Source: Nissabacter sp. SGAir0207 (GTDB taxonomy: Bacteria > Pseudomonadota > Gammaproteobacteria > Enterobacterales > Enterobacteriaceae). From it: a stretch of DNA of 64,000 nt. Made by a program: the position numbers and the translations under genes. Numbering within the stretch: the stretch's first letter is position 1; each line of letters opens with the position of its first letter. The stretch spans positions 62,001 to 126,000 of the forward strand of contig NZ_CP028037.1 of the NCBI RefSeq assembly GCF_005491205.1. Direction: 5' to 3'. The notes under the pieces are model-generated. The model made no database searches, was not told where the DNA came from, and was given only the letters and a program-made list of their open reading frames with translations. This document shows, one piece after another, positions 7,736-14,782 of the stretch.

Positions 7736-8944
7736 TCACTCGCCCAGCAGCGGCCAGGTGATGGGGGCGACCTGCTCCAGCGCCGGGCGGGCGAACAGGT
7801 AACCCTGAAAGGTGTGGATGCCCGCCGCCGCCAGCCAGCGCCACTCTTCGGCCTCCTCCACGCCCTCGGCTACCACCGCAATCTCCAGCGCAGAGCAGCA
7901 CGCCAGAATGGCGCGCACAATCGCCTGCCGCGCGCCGCTGCGGTGCACGCCGCTGATGATCGCGCGGTCAATCTTGATCTTGTCCGGCTGGAAGCGCGCG
8001 AGCAGCGACAGCCCGGCATAGCCCGCGCCAAAATCATCCATCGCCAGACTGAATCCGGCGGCGCGCAGTTGCCGGATGGCGGCCTCGAAGGCGTCAAAGT
8101 GGGTGATAAACTCGCTCTCGGTGATCTCGACAATCACCTGGCTCGGCACCAGCCCGCTCTGCGTCACTGCGCGCACCAGCTCTGGCACTGCGTCGGGCAC
8201 CTTCACCAGCGACATCGGTTGCAGGTTGACGGAGATCATGCTGTCGCCAATGCCAATCTGCTGTGCCAGTTGGAAGGCGTAGACCTTGGCCTCCAGATCC
8301 GCGGCATACTGCGCCTCGTCTGAGAGGGAGGCGAAGTATGCCGCGGGCGAGCCGCCGTCCGGCGCGCGGATCAGCGCTTCCAGCGCGCTGACGCGCTGGT
8401 GGGTGGTGTCCACGATTGGTTGCAGGGCGAAGCGGCAGGGCTGGCTCGGTGCGGCCGCGCCCGGCTGGAAGGGGGCGGGCCGGGTCACCAGCCGCAGCGC
8501 GTGCTCCGCGTCATGGCCGGGAAGGCTTTGTCGCCAGCGGCCACTGGCAAAGGCGCGGATAAAGCGCACCACCCGATCCTCATCGCCAGCGCGCGGCTGG
8601 AGGGTACTGCGCGCCAGAATCTGCGGCAGCACCTCCTCTGGCGGGCAGCCGCGCATGTCAAACACCTCCATGCCCAGCTTGCCAAAGCGCCGCGCCGGGG
8701 CGTAGTCGCGCATCAGCTCAACAATCTGCTGGTGCCGCCCATCGTCGCAAATCCGAGCATAGACGGCGTTGACTGCGGCGTACGGCCCCTCAAGGATCTG
8801 GAAAAAGTGGTCGCCATCAAACAGCAGAATGCCAGTGACCTGCACCGGCTCATTGCGTTGCCGGGCGTGGTCGGCCAGCGCGGCCAGAAAGGGGGCGTCC
8901 GCCAATTGGCTGGGGCGGCTGCGGTAGATCAGCGTCGAAAGCAT
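7736..8944 (-). CDS. bluF: BLUF-EAL blue-light receptor, BluF-like, with EAL motifs intact
   Basis: A 402-residue protein. The N-terminal BLUF domain (about 1-95) keeps the flavin-switch residues Tyr7, Asn31 and Gln49, in LIYRS, RNEP and HFFQILEGP. A C-terminal EAL domain spans about 165-395. The overall arrangement and the YAPARRFGK linker match enterobacterial BluF (YcgF). As I recall E. coli BluF, its EAL domain is degenerate and the protein antagonises BluR. Here the catalytic set appears complete: EAL at 189-191, N240, E273, D303-D304, K324-I-D326, E360 in AEGVE, and Q380. Light-regulated c-di-GMP hydrolysis is therefore possible. Confidence 0.9.
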   Translation of the reverse strand: MLSTLIYRSRPSQLADAPFLAALADHARQRNEPVQVTGILLFDGDHFFQILEGPYAAVNAVYARICDDGRHQQIVELMRDYAPARRFGKLGMEVFDMRGCPPEEVLPQILARSTLQPRAGDEDRVVRFIRAFASGRWRQSLPGHDAEHALRLVTRPAPFQPGAAAPSQPCRFALQPIVDTTHQRVSALEALIRAPDGGSPAAYFASLSDEAQYAADLEAKVYAFQLAQQIGIGDSMISVNLQPMSLVKVPDAVPELVRAVTQSGLVPSQVIVEITESEFITHFDAFEAAIRQLRAAGFSLAMDDFGAGYAGLSLLARFQPDKIKIDRAIISGVHRSGARQAIVRAILACCSALEIAVVAEGVEEAEEWRWLAAAGIHTFQGYLFARPALEQVAPITWPLLGE

Positions 8945-9018
8945 GAACGTATCCTGGGAAAATTCACCAAAAGGGCCATCACATGCAGGCTGTCGCCATT
9001 CTTGTTAAGGAGGAGCGC

Positions 9019-9090
9019 ATGTATCAGAGTGGATCGCTATTGTGGCGCAATTTGCCGCCTTCTGCACCCATCCTGCGCGATTGGCGGTGA
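9019..9090 (+). CDS. Possible 23-residue small protein or leader peptide
   Basis: A very good ribosome-binding site (TAAGGAGG, 9006-9013) precedes ATG 9019 with a 5-base spacer. It opens a 23-codon frame (MYQSGSLLWRNLPPSAPILR...) ending at TGA 9088-9090. The stop falls in a 10-bp perfect hairpin (9088-9116). It is divergent from the bluF-like gene. I recognise no family. The case rests on the Shine-Dalgarno and the hairpin only. Confidence 0.4.
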   Translation: MYQSGSLLWRNLPPSAPILRDWR

Positions 9091-9116
9091 ATCAGGGCCG
9101 CCACTGCCCTGATTCA
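9088..9116. terminator. Hairpin between the MRJP-like gene and the small ORF
   Basis: TGAATCAGGG (9088-9097) pairs perfectly with CCCTGATTCA (9107-9116). There is no long T run on either side, so intrinsic termination is uncertain. It lies 3' of both the small ORF and the minus-strand MRJP-like gene. Confidence 0.5.
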
Positions 9117-9162
9117 GCCGCTTTGCTGTCCCTATTGGCAATTTCCGAACGAAAATAGGGCG

Positions 9163-10269
9163 TTACGGACGTACCGGCAGCAAATATCGGTAGATGTAAT
9201 AGGGCGCGCGCGTCTGGTCGCCACGGCCCCCGGAGTGGGCGGCGAGGTACTCGAGCTGCGGCGCGGGAATGTAGAGGAAACCGTCATTGGCGATATAGAG
9301 CGCATCCGGTGAAATAAGTCGGTTATCCTGCAACAGGATTTCGCGGCGGCCATTGGGGTGCAGCACCTCAATGGCCCGCTCCTCGACGTTCGACAGGTAG
9401 ATGCGGCCCTTCCGGTCCATTGCCGTGCCGCCGATGGAGGGGATATCCGCCACCTTCTCCATCCGCTGCTCCAGCGCGCGGCCATCCAGCACCTCGTCCA
9501 GCAGCAGCGCCAGCGGCACGCGGTAGAGTGGCCCGGTCGGCGTCGCCACATAGAGCCACTGCCCGTTGGGGCTGATCTCCAGCATGTCGCTCTGCACCGC
9601 GGGGAGTGTGCCTTTGCCATCACTCAGCACCCGGCCACCGAACCCTTTTTGCTGCGCCTGCGACGGCTTTTTCAACAGTGGCGAGCCGGAGAGCTTGCGC
9701 TTATATTTGCCGGTGTTGAGATCGTAAATAATAATCCCGCCGAGGCCGGAGTCGGTAATAAACACATAATTGCCGAAGAGGCGTAGATCATTCAGTACTC
9801 CCCCCTCTGGCAATATTGAAGCATTAAAACGAATAATCTTTTCTGGCTCGCCACTCTCCAGATTAAAGGCAATCACTTTCGCCGCCCCCGGCCCCGGTTT
9901 GCCGCCCTCTGGCGTGCCCTGATCCACCACCCACAGCCAGGGCTGAGAGAAGATATGCACCGCATTGACGTTGACCAGCGTATCGGTGCCGCTGTCACCG
10001 GGCCGCCACTGGTTCCAGTGGTTGCCGGGGAAGGGCACCAGCCCGGCGGCTGTCTGGCGCGCCACCGCTGGCGAGGTATTGTGCTCTTTAAACCGCGGAA
10101 AATTCAGGAAGATTTCCCCTTTTGGTGACACCGTCACGCCATTGGCCAGCCACGGCGAGGCCACTACCGCTTCCAGCGCGGGTGAGCGGGTCGGCCCCGC
10201 CAGACTAAAGGGCGCGCGCGCCAGACAGCAGGCCGCGAGGCTGCCAGTAATAAAATCTCGTCTTCTCAT
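9163..10269 (-). CDS. Secreted major-royal-jelly/yellow-like beta-propeller protein
   Basis: A 368-residue exported protein. The N-terminus (MRRRDFITGSLAACCLARAPF) is a twin-arginine-like signal peptide. The mature part has SMP-30/MRJP features such as NAVHIFSQPWLWVVDQGTPEGG, GVLNDLRLFGNYVFITDSGLGGIIIYDL and DMLEISPNGQWLYVATPTGPLYRV. Bacterial members of this family are poorly characterised; a lactonase or ligand-binding role is a guess. It is divergent from the GlcG-VOC gene, with a palindrome between them that may be a LacI-type operator. Confidence 0.75.
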   Translation of the reverse strand: MRRRDFITGSLAACCLARAPFSLAGPTRSPALEAVVASPWLANGVTVSPKGEIFLNFPRFKEHNTSPAVARQTAAGLVPFPGNHWNQWRPGDSGTDTLVNVNAVHIFSQPWLWVVDQGTPEGGKPGPGAAKVIAFNLESGEPEKIIRFNASILPEGGVLNDLRLFGNYVFITDSGLGGIIIYDLNTGKYKRKLSGSPLLKKPSQAQQKGFGGRVLSDGKGTLPAVQSDMLEISPNGQWLYVATPTGPLYRVPLALLLDEVLDGRALEQRMEKVADIPSIGGTAMDRKGRIYLSNVEERAIEVLHPNGRREILLQDNRLISPDALYIANDGFLYIPAPQLEYLAAHSGGRGDQTRAPYYIYRYLLPVRP

Positions 10270-10318
10270 CTTTTTTCCCTCTAAATTGGCGTGGCAATCA
10301 CACCGCTATTTCCCGCGC

Positions 10319-10336
10319 TTGATTTAATTCCATCAA
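10319..10336. promoter_or_regulatory. Imperfect palindrome, candidate LacI-family operator
   Basis: TTGATTTAATTCCATCAA differs from the perfect palindrome at 13743-13760 at only two positions. It sits in the divergent promoter region between the MRJP-like and GlcG-VOC genes. The LacI-family gene nearby (11422-12441) is the natural candidate regulator. Confidence 0.5.
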
Positions 10337-10426
10337 ATAGTGGCCTTGTCTTTTCCGATAACGTGGCCAACGCTTTATCTTCATGTTTAGTTGAGTTTTT
10401 TGAAATAGACAAACAGGGAGAAGAGA

Positions 10427-11389
10427 ATGGAAGGTAACGGGCTGCAATTAATTAAAAATTTTAGCATCAGTGATAATCTGGCCCAGCTTATTATCCAAAC
10501 CGTGGTGGCGGAGGCGGCAGAGCGCAATACACCGGTTTCAGTGGCGGTAATGGATTTTGGCGGCCACTTGGTGGGCTTCCGCCGAATGGACAATGCCTAT
10601 TTCGCCAGCGCCGAGGCGGCGGTGGGCAAGGGGCGCTCCTGCGCCGGTTTCCAGCAATCCACCGGCACCTTTAGCGAGATGGCGAAAACCGAGTCCTGGG
10701 TCGGCAACCTGCCGGGGCTGATCCCGCTGGGCGGCACCTGCCCGCTGACGGTCAACGGCCAGTTCGTGGGCGCGGTGTCGGTCAGTGGTGACACGGAGGA
10801 GAGTGAGCAATATCTGGCGGAGAAGGCTGGCGAGCGCTTCCCGTTCCTGCTGGAGCACTTCCTGCGTGATGACGCGCCCATCGGGATTGAGCACGTCGGC
10901 ATCACCGTGCCGGACATGGACGCCGCCGAGCGCTTTTTCCAGCAGGCGTTCCACGCCGTCACCCTCTATGCGCTGATTGACAAGGAACAAGCACCCTCCG
11001 GTGGCGAAGAGATCACGGCGATGAACGGCCTGCGGCCCGACACGGCGATGAAAGAGGTGCGGATGCTGCGGCTGGGCAATGGCGCGAACGTCGAACTGTT
11101 CAGCCTGACCGGCTACCAGCGCGAGCGCGCCGCCGGGATCAATGACGTGGGCCTGACGCACCTGGGCGTCTACTGTGCCGACATTGAGGCGGCCACCCGG
11201 CAGTTTGTCGCCGCCGGTGGCGAATTGCTGGCAGGGCCTAACCCGCTCTCCGGCTGCGAGGGCGGCGAGGGCAACCGCTTCCACTTCGGCAAAACCCCGT
11301 GGGGAATGCTGGTGGAGTTTATCCGCTTCCCGTCACCGCTCACTTACAACAAAAATGGCACCGTCGCGCGCTGGCAACCCCGCGCCTGA
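10427..11389 (+). CDS. GlcG/HbpS-like domain fused to a VOC domain
   Basis: A 320-residue cytoplasmic protein of two parts. Residues 1-150 form a GlcG/HbpS (DUF336-type) domain, with VSVAVMDFGGHLVGFRRMDNA, SAEAAVGKGRSCAGF and a GLIPLGGTCPLTVNGQFVGAVSVSG core. Residues 153-320 are a VOC domain beginning IGIEHVGITVPDMDAAERFF and ending FHFGKTPWGMLVEFIRFPS. GlcG-like domains bind small ligands including haem, and VOC domains often hold a metal, so a ring-opening or lactone-related enzyme is possible. AGGGAGAAGAG precedes the ATG. Confidence 0.82.
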   Translation: MEGNGLQLIKNFSISDNLAQLIIQTVVAEAAERNTPVSVAVMDFGGHLVGFRRMDNAYFASAEAAVGKGRSCAGFQQSTGTFSEMAKTESWVGNLPGLIPLGGTCPLTVNGQFVGAVSVSGDTEESEQYLAEKAGERFPFLLEHFLRDDAPIGIEHVGITVPDMDAAERFFQQAFHAVTLYALIDKEQAPSGGEEITAMNGLRPDTAMKEVRMLRLGNGANVELFSLTGYQRERAAGINDVGLTHLGVYCADIEAATRQFVAAGGELLAGPNPLSGCEGGEGNRFHFGKTPWGMLVEFIRFPSPLTYNKNGTVARWQPRA

Positions 11390-11421
11390 TGCCACCGGCC
11401 AGCCGCGCGCTGGCCGCTCCA

Positions 11422-12441
11422 TCAATCGATATTCTCCGCCGTAATCACCTTCAGCTCCACCTTCCCGGCCCGGTAGAGATCCGGCTGCTCGCCCGTGTCG
11501 AGGTGGCGCAGCAGGATATCCATCGCCAGCCGGGCGTGCTGCGCGGCGTTCTGGTCGAGGGTGAAGGAGGCGAGGTCGTGTTGCAGTAGCGCCCGCGTCA
11601 CGGAGTACAGCTCATGGGTGATGTAAACGCAGTCACCCAGCAGCTGGTGCTGTTGCAGGGTGGTACGGATTTCAGTGTTGCCGACGCCGGTGTTGTAGAT
11701 GCCCACCAACTGCGGCGAGTGCAGTAGGGCGTCATGGAGCAGCGAGCGGATCATGTCGCGCTGATCCTGCCCACAGAGTAACTCCCGCAACCGCAGGTGC
11801 GGCGCGCGCTGGGCAATCGCCTCGCGAAAGCCAGCAATGCGCTGCTGGTGGGCGCGGTAGTCCACCCGCCCACTGACCATAATCACATCGCCCGGCTGGC
11901 GGGCGGTCTTGCTCATCAGCAACCCGGCGGTGCGCCCCGCCTGCTGTTGGTTAATGCCGACATGGCACAGGCGCGCCGCCCCCGGCAGGTCAGTGACAAT
12001 GGTCACCACCGGCACCCCACGCGCCCGGCAGTGCGCCAGCGCCTCATGGATAATCGGGTAGTCATGGCCGAATACAATCAGGCCATCGCGCTTCTCACTG
12101 CTCTGCATGATGTAGTGCGCCAGCTTCTCCGGCTGAGACTCCGGGATGAAGGTGCGGTGCAGCGTAATGCGCCGGTAGCCCAGCCCACCGGCAATGTCAG
12201 CGAAATCCTGCGCCAGTTGCTTAAAAAAATGGGAAGGATTGGCGCTAAGGAACACCTCCACCTGCCAGGGGTGCTGGTACGCCTCTGGCAGCGGGCGTTT
12301 TATATCCATCGCCCGCGCCGCATTCAACACCTTCCGCGTGGTCTCCGGCGAAACGCCGCCACGTTCATTGAGCACCCTGTCAACCGTTGCCACACCGACG
12401 CCAGCCATCTTCGCCAGCATCTCCAGGGTAAACTTTTTCAT
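11422..12441 (-). CDS. LacI-family transcriptional regulator
   Basis: A 339-residue repressor-type protein. The N-terminal LacI HTH reads FTLEMLAKMAGVGVATVDRVLNERGG (residues 4-29), a subgroup with VDRVLN in the recognition region. A periplasmic-binding-protein-like sensor domain follows, with IVFGHDYPIIHEAL and LLMSKTARQPGDVIMVSGRVDYRAHQQRIAGF. GGAG precedes ATG 12441; the longer frame to 12477 lacks such a site. It lies between the GlcG-VOC gene and the Gfo/Idh gene, both preceded by matching palindromes. The ligand is probably a sugar or polyol derivative, but this is inference. Confidence 0.86.
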   Translation of the reverse strand: MKKFTLEMLAKMAGVGVATVDRVLNERGGVSPETTRKVLNAARAMDIKRPLPEAYQHPWQVEVFLSANPSHFFKQLAQDFADIAGGLGYRRITLHRTFIPESQPEKLAHYIMQSSEKRDGLIVFGHDYPIIHEALAHCRARGVPVVTIVTDLPGAARLCHVGINQQQAGRTAGLLMSKTARQPGDVIMVSGRVDYRAHQQRIAGFREAIAQRAPHLRLRELLCGQDQRDMIRSLLHDALLHSPQLVGIYNTGVGNTEIRTTLQQHQLLGDCVYITHELYSVTRALLQHDLASFTLDQNAAQHARLAMDILLRHLDTGEQPDLYRAGKVELKVITAENID

Positions 12442-12590
12442 TACTGCTCCAAAAATAACCAGATAACGCCAGCCCAATGGGCTGGCGGAAAAGGGGGGTA
12501 AACAGCCAACGTGGCCATGCCCGGCAGCCAGCCGGGCCTATTATCAAATTGCCCGCCCGGCAGGCAAGGCATCAATTGTTGCCAAACACA

Positions 12591-13637
12591 TCACGCGTGA
12601 TTATCACGCTCCTCATTGAAGACAATGCCGAGCTGGCGGCGCGCCTCATCCATCACCCCCAGCGTGGTCAGGGTGGTGGCGAGGGGCCGGATCGGTGACT
12701 CCAGCCGTCCCTGACCGATGCACCATGCGGCGTGCTCCATCTCATGGCAGAGCTGGGCGTAGTGGTTGCCAGCATCCTGCCAGCGCAGCGAGTGGTTGCC
12801 CTGGCTGGCGGTGAGCACAAAGTCGCCCGGCGCGTAGAAGTGCCCATCCAGCACCAGCGTGGCATCACGCCCGGCGATCACCGCGCCGCTCGGCGTGCGG
12901 CTGAACAGCGTGGTATTAAGCACGGCGTGCATCCCGCCAGCGTGCGTCAGCAGCATGGAGGCCTGCCCGTTTACGCCACCCGGCACCGACTGGCCGGTCG
13001 CCACCAGCCGCTCCGGCGCGCCACCGGCCACCTTGACGCTCAGGGCAATCAGGTAGCTCCCCAGATCGAGCATCGGCCCGCCCGCCAGATCGGCATTGAA
13101 AATGCGGTGATCGGCGGTGAAAAACTCCCCATGATCCGCCAACAGGGTGTGCAATTCGCCCAGATCGCCATTCGCCAGCAGTTGCGTCAGCACATCATAT
13201 TTTGGCGTGAAGTCACACCACATCCCCTCCAGACAGAGGCGCTGTTGCGCCTGCGCCTCGCGTTGCAGTTGCGCCGCCTCCTGGGCGTTGAGGGCCAGCG
13301 GTTTTTCCACCAGCAGGTGCTTACCGGCGCGCAACACCTTCAGCCCATCCGGCAGGTGGTGGTTGTGCGGCGTCGCCACGTAGATGATGTCGAGATCCGG
13401 GCGCGCCAGCATCTGGTCGGTATCGGTGTAGGCGTGCGGGATCGCCCACTGCTCCGCGAAGTGTTGGGTCTTCTCCGCGTTGCGGCCAGCCACCGCCACC
13501 AGTTGCTGGTCGGTGTGGTGGCGCAGCGCCTGCGCGAAGTGGTTGGCAATCCAGCCGGGGCCAATGATCCCCCAACGCAGGGAGGGAATGTCACGGCGCT
13601 GGGGCAAACGGGGTTGGGGCAGGGCAGATGGAAACAT
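12591..13637 (-). CDS. Gfo/Idh/MocA-family oxidoreductase
   Basis: A 348-residue NAD(P)-dependent dehydrogenase of the glucose-fructose oxidoreductase/inositol dehydrogenase family. The Rossmann motif is WGIIGPGWIANHFAQAL near residue 22. The catalytic-site motif EKP occurs in AGKHLLVEKPLALNAQEA, with GGPMLDLGSYLIALS in the substrate domain. CGGAG precedes the ATG. Two palindromic elements lie just upstream. It probably oxidises a sugar or cyclitol and is likely under the neighbouring LacI regulator. Confidence 0.85.
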   Translation of the reverse strand: MFPSALPQPRLPQRRDIPSLRWGIIGPGWIANHFAQALRHHTDQQLVAVAGRNAEKTQHFAEQWAIPHAYTDTDQMLARPDLDIIYVATPHNHHLPDGLKVLRAGKHLLVEKPLALNAQEAAQLQREAQAQQRLCLEGMWCDFTPKYDVLTQLLANGDLGELHTLLADHGEFFTADHRIFNADLAGGPMLDLGSYLIALSVKVAGGAPERLVATGQSVPGGVNGQASMLLTHAGGMHAVLNTTLFSRTPSGAVIAGRDATLVLDGHFYAPGDFVLTASQGNHSLRWQDAGNHYAQLCHEMEHAAWCIGQGRLESPIRPLATTLTTLGVMDEARRQLGIVFNEERDNHA

Positions 13638-14032
13638 AGGGACTCCGATTATTTTCTATTCATGAAACAGCCGACCTTGGCTGTTATAGGGGTGAGGCAA
13701 ATTCATCATAGAAATGTTAATGCGGAGTGGAAACGGGCTGCGTTGATGGAATTCCATCAAGGCAATTCTTCCCAACGGAATAAGAAAAAATTATGCTTAA
13801 TCTGTGTTAAATTTTTATTAATTATTTTATTTAAAATGTGAATGCCCCACCTCTGGTCAAGCTGAATCGCACTCTGCTGCGCCGTTAAACCGATACTCCC
13901 CCTTGCGAAAACATCGTCCTGTTCTGATTAACCGGTCAGGCATGTGCTCGCCTGCGGAAAAAAATCGCCCTGCCATCGTGCGGAGGAAATAACGGCCAGC
14001 GGGGCAATGTCTATCTATTTTGCAGGGAAAAC
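13638..14032. promoter_or_regulatory. Divergent intergenic region, Gfo/Idh gene versus first FAD dehydrogenase operon
   Basis: 395 bases without a convincing gene. It holds a dyad AACAGCC-N6-GGCTGTT (13666-13685) close to the Gfo/Idh start. It also holds the perfect 18-bp palindrome at 13743-13760 and an AT-rich stretch (about 13780-13840). AGGGAAAAC at its end is the Shine-Dalgarno of the dehydrogenase operon. Confidence 0.6.
13743..13760. promoter_or_regulatory. Perfect 18-bp palindrome, candidate LacI-family operator
   Basis: TTGATGGAATTCCATCAA is self-complementary over all 18 bases. It lies about 105 bases upstream of the Gfo/Idh start and 270 bases upstream of the dehydrogenase operon. 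A 16/18 match is at 10319-10336. Confidence 0.6.
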
Positions 14033-14749
14033 ATGAAACGCAGAGAGTTTCTTACCTCATTCGCCGCACTGGGTGTGGCCACCTCCTTGCCGATCGCCAG
14101 GGCGGAGGTCGTCACCGGCGGCCAGCCTTGGGAGAGCGGCACGGCCAGCACACCGCCCGCCCCACCACGTCAGGGCGGCTTGCAGTACCTGACCCAGCAT
14201 GAATTCGACACCGTGGGCGCCATCGCCGAGCGCTTCATCCCGGCCGACGAGCTGAGCATCAGCGGCAAGGAGGCGGGATGCGCCACCTTCATCGACCGCC
14301 AGCTGGCCGGCGATTACGGCAACGCCGCCGCGCTCTACCGTCTGGGCAAATTCGTTAAGGGCACGCCGGAGCAGGGGCCGCAATCCCCGCTCACCCCGGC
14401 CCAGCGCTACCGCCAGGGGCTGGCGGCGCTGGATGCCTACACCCAGCGCCAGAGCGGCAAGCCTTTTGTCGCGCTCCCCGGCGCGGAGCAGGATCGTCTG
14501 CTGCACGCGATGGAGGCCGATGCCCTCGATCTGGGGCCAGAGGTAGAGACCAAGGTGCTGTTTGAACTGCTGCTGCAAAACGTCCGCGAGGGTTTCCTCT
14601 CCGATCCGATCTATGGTGGCAACAAAGAGATGGCCAGCTGGAAAATGATTGGCTTCCCCGGTGCACGCTACGACTTCCGCGACCTGCTCAGCAAAAAAGG
14701 GCAGAAGCTGAACATCATCCCCACCAGCCTGATTGACAACACGCTCTAA
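14033..14749 (+). CDS. Membrane-bound FAD dehydrogenase, gamma (small) subunit, copy 1
   Basis: Gluconate-2-dehydrogenase subunit 3-like protein of 238 residues. The N-terminal MKRREFLTSFAALGVATSLPIARA is a twin-arginine signal. In this complex type the small subunit chaperones and carries the signal-less flavoprotein through Tat. The family core includes EFDTVGAIAERFIPADE, FIDRQLAGDYG, and the C-terminal NVREGFLSDPIYGGNKEMASWKMIGFPGARYDF. It is the first gene of a three-gene operon. The paralogue at 39479-40216 shares the order of motifs. Confidence 0.9.
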   Translation: MKRREFLTSFAALGVATSLPIARAEVVTGGQPWESGTASTPPAPPRQGGLQYLTQHEFDTVGAIAERFIPADELSISGKEAGCATFIDRQLAGDYGNAAALYRLGKFVKGTPEQGPQSPLTPAQRYRQGLAALDAYTQRQSGKPFVALPGAEQDRLLHAMEADALDLGPEVETKVLFELLLQNVREGFLSDPIYGGNKEMASWKMIGFPGARYDFRDLLSKKGQKLNIIPTSLIDNTL

Positions 14750-14782
14750 GCGCGTGGCAAACCATTAAGACGAGTTTTAATT

